A stretch of 64,000 nt of DNA. It comes from Neiella litorisoli (GTDB taxonomy: Bacteria; Pseudomonadota; Gammaproteobacteria; Enterobacterales; Neiellaceae). The notes beneath the pieces were generated by a model. That model saw only the letters and a list, made by a program, of their open reading frames with translations. It ran no database searches and was not told the origin of the DNA. The translations under genes and the position numbers were made by a program. The stretch covers positions 1 to 64,000 of the forward strand of contig NZ_JACXAF010000001.1 in assembly GCF_014773395.1 (NCBI RefSeq). The letters run 5' to 3'. Of this stretch, positions 1 to 8,057 are shown in pieces; position 1 is the first letter of the stretch, and every line of letters begins with the position of its first letter.

Positions 1-50
1 AAAAAAGTAATGTGGAGATCAGATCGAAGTTCACGGAAAAAGTTCAAAAA

Positions 51-78
51 AATCCCCGCCAATTGCTTAGCGGGGATT
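51..78 (-). terminator. Rho-independent terminator-like hairpin
   Basis: A perfect 9-bp stem (AATCCCCGC at 51-59, GCGGGGATT at 70-78) encloses a 10-nt loop. A run of seven A precedes it on the plus strand, which reads as a U-tract for minus-strand transcription. The hairpin abuts an adapter-like sequence at 79-94, so it may not belong to the gene at 157-777 in the real genome. Confidence 0.55.
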
Positions 79-94
79 TGTGTATAAGAGACAG
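76..94 (+). other. Tn5/Nextera mosaic-end-like sequence (probable artefact)
   Basis: Positions 79-94 match the last 16 bases of the 19-bp Tn5 mosaic end used in Nextera libraries (TGTGTATAAGAGACAG), and 17 of the 19 positions of 76-94 agree. Such a match is very unlikely by chance in 64 kb. The simplest reading is an untrimmed adapter or chimeric join at the contig end, so positions 1-78 may come from another part of the genome. Confidence 0.85.
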
Positions 95-156
95 CCGAAA
101 CTCGGTGGCTTTGTTATTTCTGCCGCTGCAGATAAGCGTCATTCCATTGATTGGCA

Positions 157-777
157 TTACAAGTTGCTGGCATGACCCAATTGATTCCAAGCTTCTTGCA
201 ATTGCAGGCTGGAATTACGCAACGCTGGGTCACGGTGCAAGCCGAGAATTTTAATTAGCGAATAATCAGCGCCTCCTTGTAGCTGCCCAGCCGAAAACCA
301 AACTTCAGTTTGGCTGCCAGCCAGCACTCGCTGCGGTAAGCGCCGCATGTAAGTATGCTTGCCTTTGCGGAGCCCGACAAAAGGGGCGTAGGTATCAATT
401 CGGCCAGTCGCCACTTCTACCCACTGCAATCGGCGCAACAGGGTTTCTTCGGCATTAATATCTTTGGTGACGTCGTTTTGCAGCAGTGGCATATAACCCA
501 AATGTTGCCGCATTGATTCTAACAATAAGCACACTTCGCGTTGCGGCAGCGCTGGGATACTAACCGGTGTCACACCAAAGCGAAGTTGCCAATCGGTTTT
601 AGTGTGTAGTTGAGCAATCCGCCCACAGAGCAAGAAAAACGCGAGCACATCACCGTCATTGACCGAAAAAGAAAAGCTAATTTGTGGCGAGGACAACCCG
701 TCCCACTCAACGACGCCGCCATTCCAACACTCAAACAATGTAATCATGGTGTCACCCATATGCTTTGTCAGTTCCAT
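157..777 (-). CDS. Hypothetical protein, ~206 aa
   Basis: I do not recognise a family. The frame is open for 212 codons from an upstream ATG at 795, but the internal ATG at 777 has a good ribosome binding site (GGAGAG six bases upstream) and is preferred. The protein is soluble, with no signal peptide or membrane segment; its middle is rich in Leu and Arg, and it has a Gly/Ser-containing stretch near the C terminus. The start lies about 225 bases from the gene at 1003, which points the other way. The stop is only ~60 bases from the adapter-like join, so the downstream context is unreliable. Confidence 0.6.
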   Translation of the reverse strand: MELTKHMGDTMITLFECWNGGVVEWDGLSSPQISFSFSVNDGDVLAFFLLCGRIAQLHTKTDWQLRFGVTPVSIPALPQREVCLLLESMRQHLGYMPLLQNDVTKDINAEETLLRRLQWVEVATGRIDTYAPFVGLRKGKHTYMRRLPQRVLAGSQTEVWFSAGQLQGGADYSLIKILGLHRDPALRNSSLQLQEAWNQLGHASNL

Positions 778-1002
778 GACAAACTCTCCATCCATACAAA
801 CCAGAAGCTCACCGGCCTTTTAACTGTAGCTAAGATCTCCATAAACACTACAGCGACCCTACAATTTGTGGGGCAAATTAGTCGAAACATGGACAACTTC
901 ATATTCTGACAAAAGTCGTAGGAAAAATAGCCAATTTATGCTGTCGTAAAACCGTCATCTGGCTTTGCTAACGTTGTCTCGACCAAGCTAAGAGTAATCA
1001 AC

Positions 1003-1242
1003 ATGGAAACAGCAATACAAGTCGAAGTAGAGCGCCGCGGTAGTAGCGCTGAGGTACGCTTAACTAAGGCCCAGCAAGTCAGCTTCGAAGCCATGCATAA
1101 ATTGGGCTGGGATCTGTGGTTTGTTCGCATGACACAGCGCGGTCCGCTGGCCGTTTTGTGTCGTGGCGAAGCTTTATGTACGGTCGATCACATCGGCAAC
1201 GCCAGCTTCACACCGGCGATCAGTTTACGCGGCAAAAACTAG
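1003..1242 (+). CDS. Small hypothetical protein, 79 aa
   Basis: A short soluble protein with a charged N-terminal half (METAIQVEVERRG) followed by a helix-like segment and a WDLWFVR aromatic patch. The pattern (VEVERRG, LTKAQQ, a GW.LWFVR motif) resembles small uncharacterised proteins I have seen in Alteromonadales, but no function is known to me. The ATG is preceded by AAGAG at a reasonable distance. It converges on epmA, ending 15 bases before the epmA stop. Confidence rests on the composition and placement; the overlapping antisense frame at 936-1130 looks like a shadow. Confidence 0.6.
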   Translation: METAIQVEVERRGSSAEVRLTKAQQVSFEAMHKLGWDLWFVRMTQRGPLAVLCRGEALCTVDHIGNASFTPAISLRGKN

Positions 1243-1256
1243 TGGCTGTTATTCGG

Positions 1257-2237
1257 TCAAGCTCGATCCACCGGAAACGCGACCACTTGCGAAATATCAC
1301 CCGCGCCAATCTTCAGCATCAATAGCCGGTCGACTCCCAGCGCCACGCCTGAGCACTCCGGTAAGCCATGATCTAGCGCGGCAAGGAATCGCTCATCGAT
1401 TGGCGCCTGCGGCAAGCCGTTAGCGGCACGCCAAGCACAATCTTGCTCAAAGCGGCGACGCTGTTCGGCGGCATCTTGCAGCTCGCGAAAGCCATTAGCC
1501 AATTCAATACCTTTGAAATACAATTCGAAGCGATCAGCAACTCGCGGATCCGCTGTATTTAACTGCGCCAGCGCGGCCTGAGATGCCGGAAAACCAAACA
1601 CAAAAACAGGCCTGTGCTGGCCAATTTGTGGCTCAATGACCATGCTAAACAAAAGCTGCAATAGGGTATCTTTATCGGTTTCACGCACGGCTAAATCGCG
1701 ACAACTATCGGGCGCCACCTGCTGGAGCTGAGTCACGCTGGCAACCAATGGATCAATCCCTAAACAGTCCATAAAGGCTTGCTGGTAACTGATCCGATCG
1801 CAATCCTCGCAAGCCAAAATCAGCTGCATCAGCTCACTCATTTCGGTCATCAGCTGGTGATGGTCAAAGTCAGGGCGATACCATTCGAGCATGGTAAATT
1901 CTGAGTTATGAAAGCGGCCTAGCTCCTCATTGCGAAACGCCTTACTGAGCTGGTAAATGGCTCCGACATCAGCACACAGCAAACGCTTCATGTGAAATTC
2001 AGGCGAGGTCGATAAAAACAGCGGTAATTGCGCGGGCTGTCCGGGCGCCGCCAAATGGGTAACAAATGGCTGCAGGTGAATATCGGTCACCGATGCTTGA
2101 GACATCGCGGGGGTGTCCACTTCCAACACATCGCGCTCGGCAAAAAACTGGCGAATGCTGGCCAACATTTTGGCGCGCGCGACCAATGCGTCACGGCTGG
2201 CAGTAGGGCGCCAATCTTGTGGTACTGATTTTGTCAT
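1257..2237 (-). CDS. epmA: EF-P--(R)-beta-lysine ligase EpmA
   Basis: EpmA (GenX/PoxA/YjeA) is a lysyl-tRNA-synthetase paralogue that lacks the anticodon-binding domain and attaches (R)-beta-lysine to a conserved lysine of elongation factor P, which relieves ribosome stalling at polyproline stretches. The 326-residue length matches the family. The N terminus ([13 protein letters not shown], then [13 protein letters not shown]) and the class II motif 2 ([14 protein letters not shown]) are typical, and the C-terminal motif 3 ([13 protein letters not shown]) is intact. The ATG at 2237 is chosen; a TTG two codons upstream is possible, and neither has a strong Shine-Dalgarno. It lies ten bases downstream of the GH13 gene and close to efp and epmB, its target and partner. 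Confidence 0.95.
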   Translation of the reverse strand: MTKSVPQDWRPTASRDALVARAKMLASIRQFFAERDVLEVDTPAMSQASVTDIHLQPFVTHLAAPGQPAQLPLFLSTSPEFHMKRLLCADVGAIYQLSKAFRNEELGRFHNSEFTMLEWYRPDFDHHQLMTEMSELMQLILACEDCDRISYQQAFMDCLGIDPLVASVTQLQQVAPDSCRDLAVRETDKDTLLQLLFSMVIEPQIGQHRPVFVFGFPASQAALAQLNTADPRVADRFELYFKGIELANGFRELQDAAEQRRRFEQDCAWRAANGLPQAPIDERFLAALDHGLPECSGVALGVDRLLMLKIGAGDISQVVAFPVDRA

Positions 2238-2253
2238 GCTCAACTACTAACGA

Positions 2254-3726
2254 TTAAATTCCAGCGACCATGGCAATCGGCGCAGTCGAACGACTGAGCA
2301 CCGCATAACGCCTTGGCGGCAACATCACTTCAAGATAGCGGCCATGACTTTGCACTTGCCTTGGGTGTCCCAATACCAAATGCCAATTTAAGTCGCCATC
2401 AAGTTTGACTGAGCGCGGCAGCTTACCGCGATTAATCAGCACTTGCACTTGCTGGTCGGGCAATTCGCGGCGAAACCCGAGCACATCGGCCGGTAAGTCG
2501 CGATCGAAACTCAGCCGCCCCGTTCGCAGCGGCTGGAATTTATGACGCAATTGCACCACGGATCGGACAAATTCAAGCATGCCTTGATCGACAAGCTCCG
2601 GCTGATGCCAAGGGTAGGCCCCGCGGCAGTAGGGATCATCTTTGCCCGTCATGGCAATTTCGTCGCCATAGTAGATGCAAGGTGCACCGGGCATGGTCAT
2701 TTGAAATAAAAATGCTTGCTGTAAGGCATAGCGATCTTCTCGCAGAATCCACAGCGGCCGCGCCATATCATGGCTTCCGAGCAAGTTAAATTGGACCTGA
2801 GTGACCTGCCAGTCTTGGGCCGCAACCATGTCTTCAATCGCGCTAATAAAGCTTTTGGTGTCAATCGCTTGCAGCGGCAAATTGTTTTTATGGTAGTCAT
2901 CGCGCAAGGCCTGATGACCAAAATAGCTCAGCGTTAAACTACAAAATTCATAGTTCATGGTGGCGTCAAACATATCGCCTTGCAGCCAATGGGTGGCGCG
3001 TTGCCAGATCTCACCACAAATATAAGCATTGGGATTGATTGCTTTTACCCGCCGCCGGAACTCGCGCCAGAACTCATCATCATCGATTTCGCCAGGGACG
3101 TCCAAACGCCAGCCATCAATACCAAATTTGAGCCAGTATTCGGCAACATCAAAGATGTATTGGCGCACACCGGGATTCTGAATATTGAACTTAGGTAGCG
3201 CCGGCAGCCCCCACCACGACTGGTAGTTGGGCGGATTCGATTCATCGGCATGATACGGGCGCAGCGGCCAATCATCGATGAGAAACCAGTCTAAATAGGG
3301 CGAATCTTTGCCATTTTCCAGAATATGATGAAATGCCCAGAAGCCGCGACTGGCATGATTAAAGACGCCATCGAGCACCACTTTAATGCCGCGCACATGG
3401 GCTTGGTCAAGCAAAGCGCGAAGCGCTTTATTGCCGCCGAGTAGCGGATCAACTTCAAAGTAATCGTAGGTGTGATACCGATGATTGCTGGCAGAGCTGA
3501 AGATTGGATTGAGGTAGATAGCATTGATACCGAGCTCGGCCAAGTAATCCAGCCGATCACAAATGCCGTAGAGATCGCCGCCTTGGTATCCCTGCTCGCC
3601 GGGGCAAGAACCCCAAGGCTTTAACTTAATGCCTGCGGGTAAATGGTCGCCGCCGAAGCGTGCAAACCGGTCAGGAAAAATCTGATAGAAAACCGCGTGT
3701 TTGACCCATTCTGGCGTCTCAATCAT
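2254..3726 (-). CDS. GH13 alpha-glucan hydrolase (cyclomaltodextrinase/neopullulanase-like)
   Basis: A 490-residue glycoside hydrolase family 13 enzyme. The (beta/alpha)8 barrel starts almost at the N terminus (AVFYQIFPDRF), without the CBM34-type domain usual in neopullulanases. Conserved regions are present: DGVFNH (119-124), GWRLDV with nucleophile Asp209, ICGEIW with acid/base Glu239, and LLGSHD with Asp320. There is no signal peptide, so it should act in the cytoplasm on maltodextrins or cyclodextrins. It sits between efp and epmA, ten bases upstream of epmA, and is probably co-transcribed with it, although it has no known link to EF-P modification. The exact substrate cannot be read from sequence. 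Confidence 0.88.
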   Translation of the reverse strand: MIETPEWVKHAVFYQIFPDRFARFGGDHLPAGIKLKPWGSCPGEQGYQGGDLYGICDRLDYLAELGINAIYLNPIFSSASNHRYHTYDYFEVDPLLGGNKALRALLDQAHVRGIKVVLDGVFNHASRGFWAFHHILENGKDSPYLDWFLIDDWPLRPYHADESNPPNYQSWWGLPALPKFNIQNPGVRQYIFDVAEYWLKFGIDGWRLDVPGEIDDDEFWREFRRRVKAINPNAYICGEIWQRATHWLQGDMFDATMNYEFCSLTLSYFGHQALRDDYHKNNLPLQAIDTKSFISAIEDMVAAQDWQVTQVQFNLLGSHDMARPLWILREDRYALQQAFLFQMTMPGAPCIYYGDEIAMTGKDDPYCRGAYPWHQPELVDQGMLEFVRSVVQLRHKFQPLRTGRLSFDRDLPADVLGFRRELPDQQVQVLINRGKLPRSVKLDGDLNWHLVLGHPRQVQSHGRYLEVMLPPRRYAVLSRSTAPIAMVAGI

Positions 3727-3802
3727 AAACTGCCTCGCATTCCGTTAGCGGTTAGCAGTAGCTTAATTGGTGATGACCAAAGGCCGATAAGCGTTGGAGA
3801 AG

Positions 3803-4321
3803 TTAGCGGCCCGCTAATGCTGTGATTTGTTCAACATAGTCAGCGACGGCAAGTTTGTCAGCCTCGCTCACTGTTGCAAAACGTTCGGCCAGTTGTTGGG
3901 TGGTTTGCAAAAGTTGCAACATTGCTTCTTTTTGTTCTGCGGTCATGTTGGGATCATTTTTTATGTCAGCAATTTCCTTGCTAAAGTCCTCTTTTACCGA
4001 TGCCTGTTGGATGGCACCGTAAGCCAACATGATTTGTTCACCAACCTGCGACCACTGAGGAGCCGAGTTAAAGCCATATTTGGCCAACACATCGAGCATA
4101 CTCTTGTAGAGCGCAGTGTTGGTGACGTCTTGATTACCATCGCTAAAGAACGCTTGTGCATCCAATGCCAGCAGCTCATCCTGATGCGCCGCAGACCATT
4201 GTTGGATCGCCTGATAACTCGCCAGCCATTGGCTCACTTGGTTTTTCGACAAATCGGCAGCACTAAGCTGAAAACTCACCACAAAACACAAAGTAGCGAC
4301 TAACTGAACAAATCTCGACAT
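3803..4321 (-). CDS. Exported hypothetical protein, 172 aa
   Basis: The N terminus is a classical Sec signal peptide (MSRFVQLVATLCFVVSFQLSA, cleavage likely after the Ala at 21 or 22). There is no lipobox cysteine, so the product should be a soluble periplasmic protein of about 150 residues. The mature part is predicted to be all-helical, rich in Gln, Ala and Asp, and has a DPNMTAEQKEAML segment that resembles helical periplasmic proteins of unknown role. I do not recognise a domain. It lies between efp (80 bases upstream) and the GH13 gene (76 bases downstream), all on the minus strand, and could share transcription with them. Confidence 0.7.
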   Translation of the reverse strand: MSRFVQLVATLCFVVSFQLSAADLSKNQVSQWLASYQAIQQWSAAHQDELLALDAQAFFSDGNQDVTNTALYKSMLDVLAKYGFNSAPQWSQVGEQIMLAYGAIQQASVKEDFSKEIADIKNDPNMTAEQKEAMLQLLQTTQQLAERFATVSEADKLAVADYVEQITALAGR

Positions 4322-4401
4322 GCTCTTTCCTTTGGTAACCCAAGCTGCGCCTGCAACGGCGCAACTCTTCTTTCTGATCGAATAGCGCTGCTCGAACAGC
4401 T

Positions 4402-4968
4402 TTATTTGACCCGAGAAACGTATTCTGCGCTTCGCGTATCAACTTTGATCACTTCACCAATTTGAATGAACAAGGGCACGCGAACAACGGCGCCAGTGCT
4501 CAATGTTGCAGGCTTACCGCCAGTACCGGCAGTGTCACCTTTCAAGCCTGGATCGGTTTCAGTCACTTCCAGCTCGACAAAGTTTGGTGGCGTCACTGAA
4601 ATCGGTGAACCGTTCCACAATGTCAGGGTGCAAACATCTTGCTCGACCAACCACTTTTCATTGTCGCCAATGGCTTTCTCATCGGCCGCCAATTGCTCAA
4701 AGGTGTCATTATTCATGAAGTGCCAGAATTCGCCGTCATTGTAGAGGTACGCCAGCTCCACATCCATTACATCGGCCGCTTCCACGGTTTCACCTGACTT
4801 AAAGGTTTTTTCCAGCACCTTGCCAGAAATAAGCTTACGGATCTTAACGCGGTTAAACGCCTGACCCTTTCCAGGTTTGACAAATTCATTCTCGATGATG
4901 GAGCAAGGTTCGCCATCCAACATTAACTTCATGCCAGAGCGAAACTCATTGGTGCTAAACGTAGCCAT
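4402..4968 (-). CDS. efp: Translation elongation factor P
   Basis: EF-P binds between the P and E sites of stalled ribosomes and promotes peptide bond formation at consecutive prolines. The 188-residue length and three-domain layout are normal. The modification loop ([10 protein letters not shown]) is intact, with Lys34 as the residue expected to receive beta-lysine from EpmA; epmA and epmB in the same locus support lysylation rather than rhamnosylation. The C terminus matches the [14 protein letters not shown] ending of gammaproteobacterial EF-P. The start is supported by GAGG six bases upstream. It is transcribed divergently from epmB with ~110 bases between the start codons, which presumably holds both promoters. 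Confidence 0.98.
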   Translation of the reverse strand: MATFSTNEFRSGMKLMLDGEPCSIIENEFVKPGKGQAFNRVKIRKLISGKVLEKTFKSGETVEAADVMDVELAYLYNDGEFWHFMNNDTFEQLAADEKAIGDNEKWLVEQDVCTLTLWNGSPISVTPPNFVELEVTETDPGLKGDTAGTGGKPATLSTGAVVRVPLFIQIGEVIKVDTRSAEYVSRVK

Positions 4969-5078
4969 GGATACCTCAAATCAGGTTCAAAACGAAAACG
5001 CGCCAATCATACAAGAAATCTAGGCTGCTGGCAGCTATTGGCTTGCATTAGTCGAATATCAGTTTTAAGGTTCGCGTC

Positions 5079-6098
5079 ATGAAATCAAGCCAACACTCCG
5101 ACATCGCCAGCCAACCACCGTGGCAATGGCAACTCAAGCATGCCATCAACAGCCCACAGCAATTACTCCAGCGCCTTAACTTAAGTGAATCAGAGGTCGG
5201 CAAGGGTGACGCCAGAAAGCTTTTTCCGCTGCGGGTGCCACATGCTTTTGTCGACAAGATGGCCATTGGCGATGCCAACGATCCACTGTTCAAACAAATC
5301 TGGCCTGCCGAGGCCGAGTTTCAGCAAGTTGATGGCTACCTAACCGATCCGCTGCAAGAACACGATGCCGCGGTTCCTGGCTTGATCCACAAATATGAAA
5401 ATCGGGTGCTGTTGTTGGTTCGGGGCGGCTGCGCGGTCAATTGTCGTTATTGTTTCCGGCGTCACTTTCCTTATGGTGACAACAAACCAACCGAGCATCA
5501 TTGGCAAGCAGCGCTTGATTACATTGCCCAGCGCCCAGCGATTAAAGAAGTGATTTTTAGCGGTGGCGACCCGCTAATGGCAAATGATCAGCAGTTAAGT
5601 GAGTTAATTGCCAAAATCGAACAAATCGACCATGTCACGCGACTGCGGATCCACACCCGATTGCCAGTGATGATCCCCGAGCGGTTGACGCGAGAATTGT
5701 GCACTCGACTCGCCAGTTCGCGCCTGAAACCAGTCATCGTGCTGCATATCAATCATGCTAACGAAGTGGACCAACGTTTATGCGATGCCCTTCACCCTTA
5801 CCAACAAGCGGGAATTTGGTTGCTCAATCAAGCCGTATTGTTGGCTGGTATTAATGACCGTGTTGAAGCCCTGTGTGAGTTGAGCGAAGCTTTGTTTGAC
5901 GCCGGCATTCAACCCTATTACTTGCATGCCTTTGATCCGGTCGCCAATACCGCTCATTTTGATGTCAGCGACCAAAAAGCACAGCAGCTGATGCGCGACT
6001 TACTGCCTCGGCTACCCGGCTTCTTAGTGCCAAAACTAGTTCGTGAAATTGCCGGCGAGTCGAGCAAAACCCCTTTAGATATTAGGAGCACCGAATGA
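5079..6098 (+). CDS. epmB: EF-P beta-lysylation protein EpmB (lysine 2,3-aminomutase)
   Basis: EpmB (YjeK) is a radical SAM, PLP-dependent aminomutase that converts (S)-alpha-lysine to (R)-beta-lysine for loading on EF-P by EpmA. The CxxxCxxC cluster motif is seen as CAVNCRYC with Cys118, Cys122 and Cys125; the downstream FSGGDPLM SAM-binding segment and the C-terminal PKLVREIAGE stretch, which includes the PLP region, also fit. At 339 residues the length is standard. The gene is divergent from efp and overlaps the next gene by four bases (ATGA), indicating translational coupling. Confidence 0.96.
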   Translation: MKSSQHSDIASQPPWQWQLKHAINSPQQLLQRLNLSESEVGKGDARKLFPLRVPHAFVDKMAIGDANDPLFKQIWPAEAEFQQVDGYLTDPLQEHDAAVPGLIHKYENRVLLLVRGGCAVNCRYCFRRHFPYGDNKPTEHHWQAALDYIAQRPAIKEVIFSGGDPLMANDQQLSELIAKIEQIDHVTRLRIHTRLPVMIPERLTRELCTRLASSRLKPVIVLHINHANEVDQRLCDALHPYQQAGIWLLNQAVLLAGINDRVEALCELSEALFDAGIQPYYLHAFDPVANTAHFDVSDQKAQQLMRDLLPRLPGFLVPKLVREIAGESSKTPLDIRSTE

Positions 6099-6421
6099 CC
6101 ACCACCAATCAAGAACAAGTGATTGCTCGTCTGCAGGAGGAGTTAAAAGCGCTGTATCGGAAATGCGTCGATGCCGACCAGAAATTGAGTCAGTTTCGTA
6201 CCCAGGGCATGGCCAAATTCACCGCCTTGTTCGGCACTGATTCGCCATTTGATGTGCAAGCTAAAACCTTTAGCGACTACCTTGCTGAAGCGGCGGCCGA
6301 TCTGGATGCATTAACCAAGCTTCCCGAACAACCGGCCCAGCAGTGGCAAGATCACCTCAACCAATTATTAATCAAGTTGCAAGCAATCCACCAACTGCTG
6401 GCGCGCTTTAAAACCATCTAA
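6095..6421 (+). CDS. Short PriC-like protein, 108 aa
   Basis: A helical, Gln/Leu-rich soluble protein whose middle (SPFDVQAKTFSDYLAEAAAD) resembles the signature of primosomal replication protein PriC (FD..LF.T.A..L..CL.EA..NL.AL). PriC proteins are typically ~175 residues and load DnaB at stalled forks with the help of a basic C-terminal half; here the reading frame stops at 108 residues, so that half is missing. It could be a PriC N-terminal-domain homologue, a decayed PriC, or an unrelated helical protein. The start overlaps the epmB stop by four bases, so the two are probably co-translated. Confidence 0.5.
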   Translation: MTTTNQEQVIARLQEELKALYRKCVDADQKLSQFRTQGMAKFTALFGTDSPFDVQAKTFSDYLAEAAADLDALTKLPEQPAQQWQDHLNQLLIKLQAIHQLLARFKTI

Positions 6422-6444
6422 CTACTGATTTAAAAGATGGTTTT
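6410..6444. terminator. Bidirectional terminator between convergent genes
   Basis: Ten-base inverted repeat AAAACCATCT (6410-6419) and AGATGGTTTT (6435-6444) with a 15-nt loop. It spans the stop codons of the PriC-like gene and the opposing gene at 6443, and its A/T ends act as a U-tract in either direction. Confidence 0.55.
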
Positions 6445-6865
6445 AGTGCTGCCAGTTTGTCACATTAAAGGCTTCTGGCAGCCAATCACGTAACTTACCC
6501 GAGACATCACCAACAAAGCATACGCGGCTGCGATCTTCGACTTTTGCCAGCGCCAACTTGATCTCGTCAATCAAGGCCTCACGGCTATCTGACCCCAGCA
6601 CAAACATCTCAATCCCCTCACGGGTTTCGGCATCAATGCGGCTTAGCGCATCGAGGGCACCAACACCCACGGGCGTCAGCTCTACTTTGTTGTCAACAAC
6701 ATTGCCACCAGACCAGCAGCAGTACAGTTGCTTATTGTCGAATTTGGTTTCAAACACCATGTACGACACCTGACCTGATTCTGGGTTGTCCATGCCTAGT
6801 ATGTCCAACACAGCTTCAGTACATTCGGTGCTGGCGGTGTTATCAATCAGCTCACTTGAAATCAT
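6443..6865 (-). CDS. Hypothetical acidic protein, 140 aa
   Basis: I do not recognise this protein. The start is placed at the ATG at 6865 (MISSELIDN), which has GGAGAA six bases upstream; the frame is open further upstream but that extension lacks a ribosome binding site and looks non-coding. The product is cytoplasmic and acidic, with alternating strand-like and helix-like segments (VSYMVFETKFDNKQLYCCW, then GIEMFVLGSDSREAL and SRVCFVGDVSG). It contains a CC pair but no metal-binding spacing. It converges on the epmB operon and is separated from the dehydrogenase gene at 7075 by ~210 bases, so it is probably monocistronic. Confidence 0.65.
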   Translation of the reverse strand: MISSELIDNTASTECTEAVLDILGMDNPESGQVSYMVFETKFDNKQLYCCWSGGNVVDNKVELTPVGVGALDALSRIDAETREGIEMFVLGSDSREALIDEIKLALAKVEDRSRVCFVGDVSGKLRDWLPEAFNVTNWQH

Positions 6866-7074
6866 AATTTTCTCCGATTGTTGAGGTGTCAAAAAATCAC
6901 CACAAGGCAACCCAAACAAGATCTGTACCAACCTCCAACAATTGCTAATTTCGGGCCGCCAAAGCAAGGCCGCGATCAACCTCTCAAAGCACTATATCAA
7001 GGTCGTTTCCGCTATCGATTTAGTCCTTAGCATGTCATTCTATGGACCGGATTATTCAAGCAAGGAATCACTCA

Positions 7075-8049
7075 ATGACCACACCTTTTCGTTGGGGCCT
7101 AATCGGCCCAGGCCGCATCGCCCACCGTTTTGCCAAAGGATTGCAGCATCCAGAGTGTGGGGTTTTACACGCCGTTGCGAGCCGCAATGAACAGCGCGCC
7201 ATTGAGTTTGCCGCCGAATACCAAGCGCCCCGCCACTACAGCAACTATGACGACTTGCTGGCAGACCCTGAAATTGACGGCATTTACATCGCAACGCCGC
7301 ATAATTTTCATTTTGACACGGCCAAAGCCTGCCTTGAGGCCGGTAAACCTGTGCTGTGCGAAAAACCATTGACGGTCAGCGCGAAACAAACCGAGGAGCT
7401 AATCACGCTTTCCAAGCAACATCAGACCTTTTTGATGGAAGCGCTATGGACTCGGATGTTGCCGGTCTATCAACAGGTTCGACAATGGCTCAACGCCGAA
7501 TTAATTGGTGATGTTCGACTCGTGCAAAGCAACTTCGGTTTCTGCATTGAGCGCAATCCTAACGATCGTTTACTCAACCCAGACTTAGCTGGCGGCGTGT
7601 TGCTCGACATGGGCGTCTATAACCTATCGATGAGCGACTGGGTGTTTGGTCGCGGCCCTGAGCAAGCTCAGGCAACCGGCTTAATTGGGGATACTGGGGT
7701 TGACGAACTCATGGCGGTTAACCTCGATTATGGCAACCAACAATATGCTCAGTTCGTTTGCAACTTCATCAGCAAAACAGAAAATCACCTGACCATCTAC
7801 GGCAGCAAAGGCCATATCAAAGTTGAGCAGATGTTCTGGGATACCGGCTGCGCATCGGTCGTAGTGGGCGAGCAACAAATCGATTCGTTTGATGAGCCTT
7901 TTGCCGCAAGTGGCTTTGAATATCAAACCATGGAAGCGGAACGCTGCATTCGCCAAGGCTTGCTGGAATCGCCAGAAATTCCACACCAAACCACATTGCG
8001 TACCATGAAGCTGATGGATCAATTGCGCCAACAGGTGGGCCTAGTCTAA
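7075..8049 (+). CDS. Gfo/Idh/MocA family NAD(P)-dependent oxidoreductase
   Basis: A 324-residue sugar/cyclitol dehydrogenase-type protein. The N-terminal Rossmann fold starts with RWGLIGPGRIAHRF, the conserved EKPLTV motif with the catalytic-region lysine is present at about residue 95, and the C-terminal alpha/beta sheet domain carries the LDMGVYNL substrate-site segment. The LWTRMLPVY segment resembles NADP-dependent D-xylose dehydrogenase / dihydrodiol dehydrogenase-like members, which would suit the nearby xylose genes, but substrate is not determinable. The ATG at 7075 has AAGGA eight bases upstream; an earlier ATG in frame at 7042 does not. It converges on the LacI-type regulator gene, whose stop lies nine bases away. 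Confidence 0.88.
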   Translation: MTTPFRWGLIGPGRIAHRFAKGLQHPECGVLHAVASRNEQRAIEFAAEYQAPRHYSNYDDLLADPEIDGIYIATPHNFHFDTAKACLEAGKPVLCEKPLTVSAKQTEELITLSKQHQTFLMEALWTRMLPVYQQVRQWLNAELIGDVRLVQSNFGFCIERNPNDRLLNPDLAGGVLLDMGVYNLSMSDWVFGRGPEQAQATGLIGDTGVDELMAVNLDYGNQQYAQFVCNFISKTENHLTIYGSKGHIKVEQMFWDTGCASVVVGEQQIDSFDEPFAASGFEYQTMEAERCIRQGLLESPEIPHQTTLRTMKLMDQLRQQVGLV

Positions 8050-8057
8050 GCCGAAGG

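Noticed and set aside
3827-4303. 158-codon open frame antisense to the exported protein gene
   Set aside because: It is almost a mirror of the minus-strand gene, which has a signal peptide; the plus-strand frame shows no ribosome site.
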